Source: Sulfurimonas sp. (lineage in GTDB: Bacteria > Campylobacterota > Campylobacteria > Campylobacterales > Sulfurimonadaceae). Taken from it: 64,000 bases of DNA. The notes below the pieces were generated by a model. The model was not told where the DNA came from. It ran no database searches and was given only the letters and a program-made list of their open reading frames with translations. Position 1 is the first letter of the stretch, and the number at the start of each line of letters is the position of its first letter. Where the stretch lies: NCBI RefSeq assembly GCF_029027585.1, contig NZ_CP093397.1, positions 2,407,405-2,471,404 of the forward strand, written 5' to 3'. The translations under genes and the position numbers were made by a program. Of this stretch, positions 52,285-63,084 are shown in pieces.

Positions 52285-54396
52285 ATGTCTGTTAAAATGA
52301 AAATTATTGTTTTAATCATTGTTACAATTATTGCTGTTTCTATAGCTATTATATTACAGTCTGTATATAATATTAATGCTATGACAGAAGCCAATATTGT
52401 CAAGTATAAAAAAGAAGCTTATGCTAGTAAAGAGCATGAACTTAAAAACTATGTAAGTGTTGCTATTAAATCTATTGAATCATTTTACAAAAGAACAGCA
52501 GCAGATAAAATAAAAAAAGAGGTTGAAGCTGATCTTAAAGGTCAAACTAACTTTTTATTTGGAATAATCACAAAAGCTTACAATCAAAATAAAAACAAAA
52601 TGTCAAAAACAGAACTTCAAAAATATCTAAAATCCATAGTAGCATCTGCTAGATATGGAAAAAGTGGATATTTTTGGATAAACGATAGTGTCTCCAGAAT
52701 GATAATGCATCCAATAAAACCAGCACTTGATGGAAAAGACCTTTCAAGATTTAAAGACCCTAATGGTGTTTATCTTTTTAATAACATGGTTAAAGCGGTA
52801 AAATCAGGAGGAGAAGGTGTTGTTGACTATCACTGGGCAAAACCTGGCTTTGAAAAACCACAACCAAAAGTTTCATTTGTTAAAAAGTTTAAACCTTATG
52901 GATGGATAATTGGAACGGGTGCTTATGTTTCAGATGTTACGATGGGTATGAAAAAAGAAGCTTTAAAAACAATAGCTGCTATGCGTTTTGGAAAAAGTGG
53001 ATACTTTTGGATAAACGATACAGCTCCTAAAATGGTTATGCATCCGATAAAACCAGCACTTGATGGAAAAAATTTGTCAAAAGTAAAAGACCCTAATGGT
53101 GTTTATCTCTTTAATGAGATGGTTAGAGTAGCAAAAGCTAAGGGAGAAGGAATGGTTGAGTATAGCTGGTCAAAGCCAGACTCAGACAAACCAGTACCTA
53201 AAATGTCTTATGTTATTTTATTTAAGCAGTGGAATTGGATAGTTGGTACTGGAGAATATATTGATAATATTGAGGCTCAAGTACAACAGATGCGTCAAGA
53301 TTCAAATAATCAAATAACGGCTTTAACTATGAAAATAATTATTACCTCTTTAGTTTTAGCAATAATTATTGGTTTAATAGTTAGTTTTATAGCAGATAGA
53401 ATAATAGTAGGACCGATCAGAAGCATACTTGGTATAACTAAAGATTTAGCAAAAGGTGAGGGTGATTTAACTAAAAGAATTATTATCAATAGTACAGATG
53501 AGATAAAAGATGTTGCTGATTACATAAATGAATTTATAAGAAAGGTTCATGATAGCGTAGATGGGGCTAAGAAATCAAGTTTTGAGAACTCATCTGTATC
53601 AAATGAACTTTCAGTTACTGCTCTTCAAGTTGGCTCAAATGTTGAAAAATCTGTAAAAATTGTAGATGAAACAACTGAAAATGCTTCAAGTACACAAAAG
53701 CAAATAAAAATTGCCATTAACGACGCACTGGAATCAAAACAAGAGATGCTTGAAGCTAATGATATGTTAAATAATGCTAGAGATGAAATTATAATTCTTA
53801 CATCAAAAGTTCAAAGAAGTGTTGAATCAGAAATTGAACTAGCTATGAAAATAGAAGAGCTTTCTCGCGACACAGAACAAGTTAAAGATGTTCTTGTTGT
53901 TATCTCTGATATTGCAGAACAAACAAATTTACTTGCACTAAATGCTGCCATAGAAGCTGCTCGAGCAGGAGAACATGGGAGAGGTTTTGCTGTTGTTGCT
54001 GATGAAGTAAGAAAACTAGCTGAGAGAACTCAAAAATCATTGGCTGAGATAAATGCAACTATTAATGTAATTGTTCAATCAACAGCATCTGCTAGTGATG
54101 AGATGAATGCAAATTCTAAGCAGATGGAAGAGTTGTCTGGTATATCAACAGATGTTGAAGGTAAAATAAATTCAACAACAGAATTAGTTCATAAAGCTAC
54201 TGTAGCAAGTGATAAAGTTGTTGAAGATTTTGAAATTACAGGAAATCAACTAAATAAAATAGTTGATGGTATAAAAGAGATAAATTCTATATCTTCAGAA
54301 AATGCAAGAAGCGTTGAAGAGATAGCAAGTGCGGCTGAACATCTAAATAGCTTAACAGATGAACTTTCTACTAAACTAGAGCAGTTTAAAACATAA
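52285..54396 (+). CDS. Methyl-accepting chemotaxis protein with duplicated Cache module
   Basis: A 703-residue chemoreceptor. I start at ATG 52285 after AAAGGAG; an upstream in-frame ATG at 52231 has no ribosome site. TM1 is at about 5-27. The periplasmic region holds two near-identical Cache units beginning near residues 123 and 234 (each with [21 protein letters not shown] and [10 protein letters not shown]). TM2 is at about 350-372, followed by HAMP and the signalling hairpin with [20 protein letters not shown] and [19 protein letters not shown]. Cache_2 units of this type often bind small carboxylates; the ligand here is unknown. Confidence 0.9.
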   Translation: MSVKMKIIVLIIVTIIAVSIAIILQSVYNINAMTEANIVKYKKEAYASKEHELKNYVSVAIKSIESFYKRTAADKIKKEVEADLKGQTNFLFGIITKAYNQNKNKMSKTELQKYLKSIVASARYGKSGYFWINDSVSRMIMHPIKPALDGKDLSRFKDPNGVYLFNNMVKAVKSGGEGVVDYHWAKPGFEKPQPKVSFVKKFKPYGWIIGTGAYVSDVTMGMKKEALKTIAAMRFGKSGYFWINDTAPKMVMHPIKPALDGKNLSKVKDPNGVYLFNEMVRVAKAKGEGMVEYSWSKPDSDKPVPKMSYVILFKQWNWIVGTGEYIDNIEAQVQQMRQDSNNQITALTMKIIITSLVLAIIIGLIVSFIADRIIVGPIRSILGITKDLAKGEGDLTKRIIINSTDEIKDVADYINEFIRKVHDSVDGAKKSSFENSSVSNELSVTALQVGSNVEKSVKIVDETTENASSTQKQIKIAINDALESKQEMLEANDMLNNARDEIIILTSKVQRSVESEIELAMKIEELSRDTEQVKDVLVVISDIAEQTNLLALNAAIEAARAGEHGRGFAVVADEVRKLAERTQKSLAEINATINVIVQSTASASDEMNANSKQMEELSGISTDVEGKINSTTELVHKATVASDKVVEDFEITGNQLNKIVDGIKEINSISSENARSVEEIASAAEHLNSLTDELSTKLEQFKT

Positions 54397-54406
54397 AGAG
54401 CTTAAG

Positions 54407-54989
54407 ATGATGATGTATATTATATCTGTATTAGTAGTTTTACTTTTTACTAGTCTTTACTTTAACTTTCATCAAAGTCGTACCATAAAAAGGTATGACG
54501 AAAACAAATCTATCCTAATTAAAAAAGCATACTATAATCCAGTTACAGAATTACCAAACAGAAGTAATATTGATATAGTTATAAGTGAACAAATATCAAG
54601 AGCGCACAGACATAAAAAAATATTTTTTATTAGCTGTTGTTAAAGTTATGAATTTTCAAGAAGTAAAATTAAGAAATGAGCAAAGAGCCAATGAATTTAT
54701 AGTTGAAGTAGGGGATAGGCTTTTAGAGTCTATTCGTGATGAAGATATGCTATCTCACATCTCACAAAATGGTTTTTTAATTGTTTTTAACGAGTATTTA
54801 GAAGATAAAAATTCTGATATCTTATTTGAGAGAATTTTAAATGCTTTCAAAGAGCCTTTTGTAGATGCAAAAGGTAGTATAAAGATAGATATAAAAATAG
54901 GTAAAAGTACCTATCCAAAGGATTCAGAGGACTCAGCAGGTTTGATTAATGAAGCCACGAGAGTGGCTTTAAACTCAACTGATTCGTAG
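54407..54989 (+). pseudogene. Frameshifted, degenerate GGDEF-domain protein
   Basis: The first frame (54407-54643) encodes a TM helix and the start of a GGDEF domain (AYYNPVTELPNRSNIDIVIS) and stops shortly after. The rest of the domain continues in the next frame to 54989 (YFLLAVVKVMNFQEVKLRNE and onward). The frames join if one base is removed at the A7/T6 tract near 54618-54632. Even when restored, the signature is SQNGFLI rather than GGDEF, so it would not make c-di-GMP. It lies 11 bp after the chemoreceptor gene. Real decay, slippage or a sequencing error are all possible. Confidence 0.7.
54952..54970. terminator. Hairpin AAGCCAC-GAGA-GTGGCTT between convergent genes
   Basis: A 7-bp perfect stem with a GNRA-type GAGA tetraloop (54952-54969) is followed by T. 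It overlaps the 3' end of the GGDEF remnant and lies just past the stop of the minus-strand dynamin-like gene, so it may end transcription in both directions. The U-tract is short. Confidence 0.55.
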
Positions 54990-56981
54990 TTCTTTTAAAA
55001 TACTTATATTTTTGTTATGACGCTCTTTTCTTTGTTGTAAAAAGTCATGCTTTTCACTGTTTATATGCTTAAACTCTTCCACTAATCTATCGTAGTTTTT
55101 ATTTAAAAATGTATTGTTTGTGTTCATCATATTTTGAAGTTCATACAGATGAAAACTAATCTTTAACCTTTCTTTTATCTCTTGTAGTTTTGGCTGATAA
55201 AGAGAAAATTTTGTAGGATTTTGTTCATAAAGCTCTATAGACTGCTCAACTTTTTTTTCTAAAAATCCAACACAAACTCCAGTTGCATTTTGGTAGTTAA
55301 AACTTACAGCAGAACTTAAATGATTAAACTCTGAGCTTATTTTTGCATAAGATGAGTGGATTTCATCACTATATGGTTTTAGTATGTTTTCATAAGCCTT
55401 AGACGCAAATTTACGAATATTAGCAAACTCTATATCAGAATCAACTTGTTTTGATTTTCTTATAAACTCATATGGATTTTGCCATCTTCTGATTTTCTTT
55501 TTAAGCATTTCATAAACTAAAGCATTATTTTCATTCACTTCATCTTGAATCTCTTTTAAATTCCGAACATATTTTTTAAACATTTTTCCGACGATATCAT
55601 CATCATAAAACAGATGCTTATAAATAGCGTCTGAGGCAATTTTAGATACTTTGTACTCAACAGGTTCAAATACAGTTTTGTTCTTCAATAAGCCTGCTTT
55701 TTGTTTGGAGTATCTAGTTTTGGTGACTTGTTCGATGTGATTATATATATCATTGGCAATAGTGTCTATGATTTCTTCTATTCTACTATAAGCGTCTTTT
55801 AATTTTCTTGTAAATCTATTTTTCAAATCTGCAAATTTTTCATCTGCTTCAACTTCAAACTCTTTAAGTTCTGCATCTAGCTCATTGTAGATTTTTAAAA
55901 ATAATTTATGCTGCTCTATTAAATCTGTGCAAATCAAGTCTATATCTTTTTTTATAGCAAAATCTTTTGAGCTGTTTGCCAAAGGGCGAATATTTTCATC
56001 AATAAAGTTTAAAACAAGTTCGATATTAGACTCTTTTAGTAGGTCTATATTTTTACTCAAATCACTACTCAAAATACTTTCTATTTTTTGTTGATACTTT
56101 TCATACTCTTTTTGAATATTAATTGAGTTAGAAGATTTTAAACTAGTTGAAAGTGATTTTAAAAACTCTTCAAGTTCTTCTTGAGTTTGTGTGTTTTTAT
56201 CATGACTTCTTGATTCAAGTGCTTGAATCGCTGAGATAGGAATAACATCACTAAAATACTCCCCAAAGCTTTTTTTAACATACTCAACACTCTGTTGAAC
56301 TTGAGAAGGCTCAAACTTATCTTTTTGGTTTAAAACACAAAGTGATTTTCCTTGATACTCATTTAGGTACTGTTCTAAAACCTTTGCTTCACTAAGTTTA
56401 CCAGCATTATCAATGAGAGATAACCAGATGATTCCATCTACTTCTTTTAGCACTCTTTGCGTTGTTGTTGTATCAGTAATGGCTTGAGAATTAAGACCCG
56501 GAGTATCAACAAAAACTATATCTTTTAAAAGTTCTAGTGGAACATAAAGGGTTAGGTATTCTATCTCCTCTACAACTTCTCTTTGGTCAGTAAACTTTGA
56601 AATATTTTCAACACTTTGATACTCATCTCGTCCATCTTTATATCGTATGCGAATTTTTAATTCATCAGCATATCGTATATAGTTTACTTTTGATGTAACA
56701 GGAGTTATTCCTGTTGGTAGTATGTTTTTTGAAAGAAGCGCATTTAAAAAAGTTGATTTACCACTAGAAAATTGTCCTGTAATAGCAACCTTCATAGGCT
56801 CTTTAGCTCTGATTTCTAGTTTCAAAAGTGCATCTCGCAACTCTTTGCTAGGTGACATTTTTTCATCAAGCATAGCGTAACTTGTTTTTTTGATTAGTCC
56901 TAAAAGATTTTCATCAAACTCTGGAGTGATTTCAATAAATTTATCTTTGTAAGAGGCGATAAACAGATCTAACTTACTCAT
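54975..56981 (-). CDS. Dynamin-like GTPase (second of a pair)
   Basis: A 668-residue large GTPase. G1 is ITGQFSSGKSTFLNALLSK (about 68-85), the G2 Thr is in LPTGITPVTSKV, G3 is VFVDTPGLNSQA, and G4 is VLNQKDKFEPSQ. The remaining ~430 residues are helical and coiled-coil stalk, ending in a basic segment (FLQQRKERHNKNISILKEL). It overlaps the upstream dynamin-like reading frame by 4 bp. From memory, Campylobacter encodes an adjacent pair, DLP1/DLP2, that assemble together and remodel or tether membranes; this pair is the likely equivalent. Confidence 0.87.
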   Translation of the reverse strand: MSKLDLFIASYKDKFIEITPEFDENLLGLIKKTSYAMLDEKMSPSKELRDALLKLEIRAKEPMKVAITGQFSSGKSTFLNALLSKNILPTGITPVTSKVNYIRYADELKIRIRYKDGRDEYQSVENISKFTDQREVVEEIEYLTLYVPLELLKDIVFVDTPGLNSQAITDTTTTQRVLKEVDGIIWLSLIDNAGKLSEAKVLEQYLNEYQGKSLCVLNQKDKFEPSQVQQSVEYVKKSFGEYFSDVIPISAIQALESRSHDKNTQTQEELEEFLKSLSTSLKSSNSINIQKEYEKYQQKIESILSSDLSKNIDLLKESNIELVLNFIDENIRPLANSSKDFAIKKDIDLICTDLIEQHKLFLKIYNELDAELKEFEVEADEKFADLKNRFTRKLKDAYSRIEEIIDTIANDIYNHIEQVTKTRYSKQKAGLLKNKTVFEPVEYKVSKIASDAIYKHLFYDDDIVGKMFKKYVRNLKEIQDEVNENNALVYEMLKKKIRRWQNPYEFIRKSKQVDSDIEFANIRKFASKAYENILKPYSDEIHSSYAKISSEFNHLSSAVSFNYQNATGVCVGFLEKKVEQSIELYEQNPTKFSLYQPKLQEIKERLKISFHLYELQNMMNTNNTFLNKNYDRLVEEFKHINSEKHDFLQQRKERHNKNISILKELRIS

Positions 56982-57466
56982 GAATTTTCTCCAAGATGTT
57001 TTAAATCATCTGTGACTTTTTGAATTAACATTATTTTTTGCTCAATATTAGATAATCTTTTAGCGGTATCAAAGGACTTGTCTTGCACTCTTTGTCTAGC
57101 TTTTTTTATGTTTTCTTCTTTTGTGTTCATATCAAACTCTATCTTTTTAACAGGTTCTTTACAAGTTGCTTCAAACTGGTTAACTAAATCAATATTTATT
57201 TTTTTTATTTTTTTATTAAATTTTTCATATAAGTCATTAAAAGCTTGAGTGAAAAATTCTTCACACTTCTTATCTAAGGCATCTATATCTTTTTTTGAAG
57301 ATGATTTGATGGCACTATTTACTTGTTCTATTAAGATTAAGTTGCTGCTTACTAGATTTAAGGCTCCAAAATGTTTTTCAAAAAACTCTTTTGCATCTCC
57401 TGTGTTATCATCAGCTTCTTTAAATTCTTCAAAATCTCTTTGTATTTTTTCAAAAGAGTTTTGCAT
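56978..57466 (-). pseudogene. C-terminal part of the first dynamin-like protein, displaced by a frameshift
   Basis: This 162-codon frame is helical and coiled-coil rich (EFFTQAFNDLYEKFNKKIKK) and continues the stalk of the upstream GTPase in the next frame. At about 57466-57475, minus-strand CAAAAAAG reads FQKRCKTL in the GTPase frame and FQKKMQNS if one A is added, after which a sensible helical sequence follows. Its apparent ATG is internal to that join and has no convincing ribosome site. It is best read as the tail of one broken gene of about 790 codons. Confidence 0.65.
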
Positions 57467-59346
57467 CTTTTTTGAAATTGGTATCTATAATCTCGAAGCA
57501 AATCAATAAAACCATCTTTTATGCCAGTTTCTATGATAGAGGATATTCTACTCTGCTCAGGTTTTGTTTTGTTTTTTCGTATCTCATAAGATACATCATC
57601 TAAGACTCTTCTTTTTATAATATTTTGCAAGGAAGTCATCTTATTTTTAGACATATTTTTAAGAGTTGAGAAGTAGCTTATCAACTCTTCTTTTGATTCA
57701 TTTATATCTTGATTAAGTTTTGTGATTTTTGTTTTTATTTCTACTATTTCTTCTTGATATTTCGTATGCTCATTTTCAATCTCACTAGCACTTTTGCCTA
57801 GTAGTTTTTTCTCTATCTCTAAAGTTTCTTGTGAACTTTTTGCTATGACTATGAGTTCTTTTGTATTTGACTCTATTACTAAAAGAGCCTTTTGTGAATT
57901 ATCTCCAAAAAGTACATCACTTAGATAACTCTCAATTTCTAAAATTCCTGTTTTTTCAAGTGGATAGCCGATTTTTGTAGCTTCTTCACCTTTACCTATG
58001 CGATGCATAAGTGCCATTTTCCCCGCAATTGGAATGAAATCAATCTTATTTATTATTGAATTAAATTGTGCTTCTTTATTTAAATTTTTAAGTTTTGTTT
58101 TTATACTTTGTTTTGTATATTCAATAACTTCATCTAGCTCTTTTTTACTTACGGTATCTATGCGAGTTATAACGATTAAGAGTCTCGCAATGCTTTGATA
58201 GAGCAGGGTGTCAGTTATAAACTCTATATCTTTTTGTGTCGCTGATTGATTTACATTCATTAGGTGACACATCAAGTCACACTCATAAAGATAGCCTTTT
58301 GTTATCTCTTCTCTTTGGATTACAGGGTCATCTAATCCGGGAGTATCAACAATTTCTACTCCATTTTCCACAAACTTTAAATCTGTGTATAGCTCAACAC
58401 TTTTAACTAAGTTACATTTTTTACCTGAATGTTCTGCTGAAGTATAAGAAGGGAGTTCGTCTATGCTTATCTTAGCACTAAAACCATCACTTGTAATATA
58501 GGTATTCAAATTATCTTTGAAGTGTTCTTTTGTTTCTTTTATAAAAGGTTTCATACTCTCAAGAGTAAGGGCACTTTTTTCTATATTTTCCCATTCACTT
58601 TTAGTCCAAAAGTTAACCTTTGCACTTGGTTTTTTTGCGTACTTTATAATACTTAAATTTGCTGTTTCAGGTATAACAGAAGTCCCCAATATCTCCTTGC
58701 CCAAAAGAGCATTTAAAAGTGTAGATTTACCAGCATTCATAACACCTGTTATTCCGATAGAAAATTTTTCACTTCTTATCTTTTTAGGTATGATTGTTAA
58801 TCGTTCATACAGATACTCATCTTCTACGCCATTTTTTAGATTATCAACCGCAGTACAGAGTGAGTTTAAAGCACTTTCAAAGAAGTTTGAACCAGTTTTA
58901 GCTTTTACTACATGAATGGGTTGAATTTCTTCTTCTTTTACTTCTATGAGAGCTAATAAGCTTATAAGTCGTCTACTTATTTCATAACCTATAATGTTTT
59001 CTTTTCTTAGTCTGTCAAATCTTTGTTGTATCTCTTTATTTAGTTTGATATTGCCATTTGCATTTAAAAAGAAGAGAAGCTCTTTTTGAATATACTGAAC
59101 TCTTTGCTTATCCCATTCATTTAGACCAACAAGAAACTTCATAGCCTCTCGTGCCTCAGATATATCTGAAAAATTATCTATATTTGATGGAGTTACGATA
59201 AGTAAGATGGAAGTATAATCACAAAAAGCTTCGTGATTTGATTTTAAAGTAGATGTTAAAAATGTTTTAATATCACCAAGACTCGAAAACAGTTGTTTTG
59301 CATCTTCTTTCCAAGTTAGAAGAAAAAAATCATTTATTATATGCAT
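57358..59346 (-). CDS. Dynamin-like GTPase (first of a pair), N-terminal part; frameshifted
   Basis: This frame gives 662 residues. An N-terminal helical extension covers about 1-195, followed by a GTPase domain: G1 GITGVMNAGKSTLLNALLGK, G3 IVDTPGLDDPVI, and G4-like VITRIDTVS. Stalk helices follow at about 490-620. The last ~37 residues (KRCKTLLKKYKEILKNLKK) are a wrong-frame Lys-rich tail created by a one-base shift in an A6 tract near 57470. The true C-terminus is encoded at 56978-57466. The start is ATG, just downstream of the frdB hairpin. If expressed as is, the protein keeps the GTPase but loses part of its stalk. Confidence 0.82.
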   Translation of the reverse strand: MHIINDFFLLTWKEDAKQLFSSLGDIKTFLTSTLKSNHEAFCDYTSILLIVTPSNIDNFSDISEAREAMKFLVGLNEWDKQRVQYIQKELLFFLNANGNIKLNKEIQQRFDRLRKENIIGYEISRRLISLLALIEVKEEEIQPIHVVKAKTGSNFFESALNSLCTAVDNLKNGVEDEYLYERLTIIPKKIRSEKFSIGITGVMNAGKSTLLNALLGKEILGTSVIPETANLSIIKYAKKPSAKVNFWTKSEWENIEKSALTLESMKPFIKETKEHFKDNLNTYITSDGFSAKISIDELPSYTSAEHSGKKCNLVKSVELYTDLKFVENGVEIVDTPGLDDPVIQREEITKGYLYECDLMCHLMNVNQSATQKDIEFITDTLLYQSIARLLIVITRIDTVSKKELDEVIEYTKQSIKTKLKNLNKEAQFNSIINKIDFIPIAGKMALMHRIGKGEEATKIGYPLEKTGILEIESYLSDVLFGDNSQKALLVIESNTKELIVIAKSSQETLEIEKKLLGKSASEIENEHTKYQEEIVEIKTKITKLNQDINESKEELISYFSTLKNMSKNKMTSLQNIIKRRVLDDVSYEIRKNKTKPEQSRISSIIETGIKDGFIDLLRDYRYQFQKRCKTLLKKYKEILKNLKKLMITQEMQKSFLKNILEP

Positions 59347-59359
59347 GGACTCTCTTTTT

Positions 59360-59387
59360 AAAGGATGATAAATTCATATCATCCTTT
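59360..59387. terminator. 10-bp perfect hairpin after frdB
   Basis: AAAGGATGAT (59360-59369), 8-nt loop, ATCATCCTTT (59378-59387). It lies in the 50-bp gap between frdB and the dynamin-like gene, both on the minus strand. U-run beyond the stem is limited, so it may attenuate or stabilise the abundant frd mRNA and lower dynamin expression. Confidence 0.6.
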
Positions 59388-59396
59388 AGGTAAGTT

Positions 59397-60116
59397 TTAA
59401 CGAAGTGCTACTAGTTTACGGCGCATATACGCTATTTTACTTTGTAACGGTAAGTGTTTAGGACAGTTGTCTTCACAAGCAAGTAGTGACATACAACCAA
59501 AGATACCATCATCATCACCAATTAGCTCATAATAATCTTCATCAGTTCTATTATCATGTGGATCAGCGTAGAACCTTGCTACTCTGTTTAGTCCAACAGC
59601 ACCAACAAAATCAGGACGCATAAGCTTAGTTCCACAAGCTGCAACACAGATACCACATTCGATACAACGATCGATTTCAAAAACTTCTTCTGCAATCTTA
59701 GGGTCAGATGGAGCTTCTAGTTTTGAGATATCAACATCTTCATTTGTATGAATCCAACTCTCGATTCTTTTACTCATATCATTCATCCAGTTACCAGTAT
59801 CAACTGATAAATCTTTTAGAAGTTTAAAAGCTGGCATTGGAAAAAGTTCAAGAACGCCATCATCATAATCTTTTGTAAGAGTACGACAAGCAAGTTGAGG
59901 AGTTCCGTTTACCATCATTCCACAACTTCCACAGATACCTGCACGACATACAAAGTCAAAAGATAAATCTGGGTCCATTGTTTCTCTGATTTTACTTAGA
60001 GCAATAAATAGAGTCATTCCTTCAGTTTCTTCTAGCTTATACTCAACCATGTGAGGCTTAGATGCTACTGAGTTAGGGTTGTATTTTAATGCTTTTATAG
60101 TTACTGTTCTGCTCAT
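59397..60116 (-). CDS. frdB: Fumarate reductase iron-sulfur subunit
   Basis: A 239-residue subunit. The 2Fe-2S cluster binds [15 protein letters not shown] with the final Cys in QLACRTLTK. The 4Fe-4S and 3Fe-4S clusters bind [14 protein letters not shown] and [16 protein letters not shown]. It transfers electrons from haem b of FrdC to FAD of FrdA. Its start overlaps the frdA stop by 4 bp. Length and motifs match the Wolinella/Campylobacter enzyme. Confidence 0.96.
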   Translation of the reverse strand: MSRTVTIKALKYNPNSVASKPHMVEYKLEETEGMTLFIALSKIRETMDPDLSFDFVCRAGICGSCGMMVNGTPQLACRTLTKDYDDGVLELFPMPAFKLLKDLSVDTGNWMNDMSKRIESWIHTNEDVDISKLEAPSDPKIAEEVFEIDRCIECGICVAACGTKLMRPDFVGAVGLNRVARFYADPHDNRTDEDYYELIGDDDGIFGCMSLLACEDNCPKHLPLQSKIAYMRRKLVALR

Positions 60117-62098
60117 TTTTTATCTCCAAGTCTTTCATTTTCAGCTTTAAAAATTGGTTGTAGTTCAAAAGGCATAATAGCATCTTGAATTTCGATTCTA
60201 TCTTTACCATCTGCTTCCATATCTTCGCGCATCTTATCTACTTCTTCTTGACGCTTAACACTTAAGTCATTCTCAATCATCATACCTTTTGCACCATAAC
60301 CACGAAATGCTGGAGGCATTTCCATTTTCATAATATCTAAGTCTTCATAAGTTAGAGTTGGTAAAGTATCACCTTCATTCCATGAAGCAAGAGTTCTTTT
60401 TAACCAGTTTGCATCATCACGCTTTAGGTAATCTTCTCTGTAGTGAGCACCACGACTTTCTTTTCTCTCTTTTGCACCAAGAGCTACACAAAGAGCAAGT
60501 TTAAGCATCATTGGAACTCTGTACGCTTCTTCAAGTTGAGGATTAGCGCAAAGAGTTTTTGACTCTACTTTAACATCAAGTGATTTTTTATAAAGTTCTT
60601 CTAATTTATGAACTGCCTCTGTAAGACCTTCTTCATCACGGAAAATCGCAACTTTGTCCCACATGATAGCTTTCATCTCATTTTTAATTTCAAATATATC
60701 ATTTTTACCTTCTTTATTAACAAGGTCATGCATATATTTTTCTTTATCATCAATACTTGCTTGAAGAGTTTTTGAACTAATATCTATGTCATTAGAAGAA
60801 CAAAAATCAGCGAAATAATCACCAACAATCATACCAGCAACAACTGTTTCACTAACTGAGTTTCCACCAAGTCTGTTAAAACCATGCATATCCCAGCAAG
60901 CAGCTTCTCCACAAGAGAAAAGTCCATCTAGTTTTTGAGATTCACCTGTTGCTTTTGTTCTAATTCCACCCATTGAATAGTGTTGCATAGGAAGAACTGG
61001 AGCCCAACCTTTTGGACCTTCATCAGCAGGATCAATTCCATTAAAAATTTGACAAATTTCTTGAACATCACGCAAGTTCTTTTCAATATGCTCACGACCT
61101 AAGATAGAAATATCTAACCATAAGTGGTCACCATAAGGAGATTTAACACCCTTGCCGTTTCTAATATGCTCAAGCATTCTACGACTTACAACATCACGAG
61201 AAGCAAGTTCTTTTTTCTCTGGTTCGTAGTCTGGCATAAATCTGTAACCATCTACATCTCTAAGAATACCACCATCACCACGACAACCTTCAGTAAGAAG
61301 GATTCCTGATGGAACGATTGGTGTTGGGTGAAATTGTACAGCTTCCATATTTCCAAGTGTTGCTATTCCTGTTTCAAGAGCGATTGCTGCACCGATACCT
61401 TCACAAATAACAGCATTTGTAGTTTGCTTGTAAAGTCTTCCATATCCACCAGTTGCGATTAAAGTACCTTTTGCAACATAAGCACTAAGCTCACCAGTAA
61501 CTAAATCTCTTACGATTGCACCATAACAGCGATTGTTTTCGTGTATAAGTGAAATGGCTTCTTTTCTGTCTTCAATGTTTACATTGTGCTTTAAAGCTTC
61601 ATTAGCAACACCAAAAAGCATTGTATGACCTGTTGCATCTGCTGTATAACAAGTTCTCCATTTTTTAGTTCCACCAAAGTCACGGGAGTGAATGTAACCA
61701 TGCACTTCTTCATCTTCAACTAAAGTAGTTCTCTCAGCATTCATTACAACTTCTCTTGGACCTTTTGTGATTCTTGTCCAAGGCACTCCCCAAGCAGCTA
61801 ATTGACGAATAGCCTTTGGTGCAGTAGTAACAAACATACGAGCTACTTCTTGATCACAACCCCAATCGCTTCCCTTTACAGTATCTGCAAAGTGAACATC
61901 TTCATTGTCACCTCTACTCATTTTAGAGTTACCTAAACTCGCTTGCATACCACCTTGAGCAGCAGCTGAATGAGAACGCTTAACAGGAACAAGACTTAAA
62001 ACTGTTGTACTTAAACCTTTTGACTGTGAAGCAACCGCAGCTCTAAGACCTGCTAATCCACCACCGATTACTAACGCATCGCAATATTTTACATTCAT
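60113..62098 (-). CDS. frdA: Fumarate reductase flavoprotein subunit
   Basis: A 661-residue catalytic subunit. The FAD fold is [20 protein letters not shown], and the covalent-FAD His is in [17 protein letters not shown]. Active-site regions are [31 protein letters not shown] and [20 protein letters not shown]. It has no signal peptide, so it faces the cytoplasm. It reduces fumarate with menaquinol, either for anaerobic respiration or as the rTCA fumarate step. It overlaps frdC and frdB by 4 bp each. Confidence 0.96.
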   Translation of the reverse strand: MNVKYCDALVIGGGLAGLRAAVASQSKGLSTTVLSLVPVKRSHSAAAQGGMQASLGNSKMSRGDNEDVHFADTVKGSDWGCDQEVARMFVTTAPKAIRQLAAWGVPWTRITKGPREVVMNAERTTLVEDEEVHGYIHSRDFGGTKKWRTCYTADATGHTMLFGVANEALKHNVNIEDRKEAISLIHENNRCYGAIVRDLVTGELSAYVAKGTLIATGGYGRLYKQTTNAVICEGIGAAIALETGIATLGNMEAVQFHPTPIVPSGILLTEGCRGDGGILRDVDGYRFMPDYEPEKKELASRDVVSRRMLEHIRNGKGVKSPYGDHLWLDISILGREHIEKNLRDVQEICQIFNGIDPADEGPKGWAPVLPMQHYSMGGIRTKATGESQKLDGLFSCGEAACWDMHGFNRLGGNSVSETVVAGMIVGDYFADFCSSNDIDISSKTLQASIDDKEKYMHDLVNKEGKNDIFEIKNEMKAIMWDKVAIFRDEEGLTEAVHKLEELYKKSLDVKVESKTLCANPQLEEAYRVPMMLKLALCVALGAKERKESRGAHYREDYLKRDDANWLKRTLASWNEGDTLPTLTYEDLDIMKMEMPPAFRGYGAKGMMIENDLSVKRQEEVDKMREDMEADGKDRIEIQDAIMPFELQPIFKAENERLGDKK

Positions 62099-62877
62099 GC
62101 TTTTACCTCTGTGTTTACATTATAATTTTTTTCTATTTGTGTAGTTGGATGGTATCTTTCACCCGCTCTATCTGAATGGTCCATACCGATTTTTAAGTAT
62201 GCTAAAAGAGTAGCAAGACCAAGAACTAAGAAAAAGACAGTTATTATCCATTTTACTTTTTTCAAAGTTTTTCTTGTTTTCTTTGCATCCTCACCTTCAA
62301 ACCATCCCCACTTAATACAGAGACGATAAAGACCTATACTTCCATGTAGTTCTACTGCAAAAAGAAGCATAAGATAAAAAGGCCACAGTGTTAACATTCT
62401 GTCGCCTGAACCGTATGGTCCAATTGTGCCAGGTTGAGTTAACATAAGGAATAAATGAGCTGAACCAAGGAAGAACATTGAAAAACCAGTAACAGCTTGG
62501 ATAAACCACATGCTAGTTTCGTCATGCTTCATCATTTTCATGTGAGTTCTATAAATTTGCCATTGTCTAAAGTTTGCTGGAAGTTTTCTTAACCCCATAG
62601 CAGCATGAATGATGAATATAATAAAAATAGTACCAACAGCAAGAGATACTAAACCTGGTTTAGGCTCATCAAAAAACATACTTCCTTCCATAAACTTTGT
62701 AAGTGTGTACATAAAGTCTTTACTTATCAAAATTGTTGATACAAAAAACATATGCCCCCACATAAATAAACCTAAAAACAACCCTGTTGCACTTTGAATA
62801 TAATCTAACTTTGCTGGTAATCTACTCTTTTTACCATCCACAGACTTACCTAAAAACCCTTCAATAAGGTCACTCAT
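62095..62877 (-). CDS. frdC: Fumarate reductase dihaem cytochrome b subunit
   Basis: A 260-residue membrane anchor. I choose ATG 62877, seven bases after AAAAGGA; a longer frame back to a TTG at 62937 exists, but its AAGGAG lies only 2 nt from that codon and the extension is not hydrophobic. Five TM helices carry the haem-ligand histidines in [25 protein letters not shown] and [10 protein letters not shown]; the last also holds the Glu linked to the E-pathway in Wolinella. It oxidises menaquinol. [20 protein letters not shown] matches the Wolinella protein start. Confidence 0.93.
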   Translation of the reverse strand: MSDLIEGFLGKSVDGKKSRLPAKLDYIQSATGLFLGLFMWGHMFFVSTILISKDFMYTLTKFMEGSMFFDEPKPGLVSLAVGTIFIIFIIHAAMGLRKLPANFRQWQIYRTHMKMMKHDETSMWFIQAVTGFSMFFLGSAHLFLMLTQPGTIGPYGSGDRMLTLWPFYLMLLFAVELHGSIGLYRLCIKWGWFEGEDAKKTRKTLKKVKWIITVFFLVLGLATLLAYLKIGMDHSDRAGERYHPTTQIEKNYNVNTEVKA

Positions 62878-62968
62878 GTATACATCCTTTTGTGTTTTTA
62901 CCCAAGATTTAACTCTTTTGGGGAATTTATGGAACAATACTCCTTTTTTGATTAAAAATAAGTTAATT

Positions 62969-62974
62969 ATTATA
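62969..62974 (-). promoter_or_regulatory. Candidate -10 (TATAAT) of frdCAB
   Basis: On the minus strand ACTTATAATAAT supplies TATAAT 91 bp before the chosen frdC ATG, giving a leader of about 85 nt. AAGGAG at 62940-62945 within that leader is an unused or upstream-start ribosome-like site. Confidence 0.38.
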
Positions 62975-63038
62975 AGTATTTGTGAACTTGATAACTATGT
63001 GATGGTCAAAAAATCTTACTTTATATGATTGAAATATC

Positions 63039-63060
63039 ATTTTGGATATAATCCCAAAAT
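63039..63060 (+). promoter_or_regulatory. leuD: Inverted repeat ATTTTGG-N8-CCAAAAT enclosing the leuD -10
   Basis: ATTTTGG (63039-63045) and CCAAAAT (63054-63060) are exact inverse complements flanking TATAAT (63047-63052). A dimeric repressor bound here would block the promoter. Transcription would start near 63059, 26 bp before the leuD ATG (ribosome site AGGAA). Confidence 0.45.
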
Positions 63061-63084
63061 ATTATATAAAATCTAGGAATTTAT

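Noticed and set aside
62878-62937. N-terminal extension of FrdC from a TTG at 62937
   Set aside because: The ATG at 62877 has ideally spaced AAAAGGA and matches the Wolinella FrdC start; the upstream AAGGAG is only 2 nt from the TTG.
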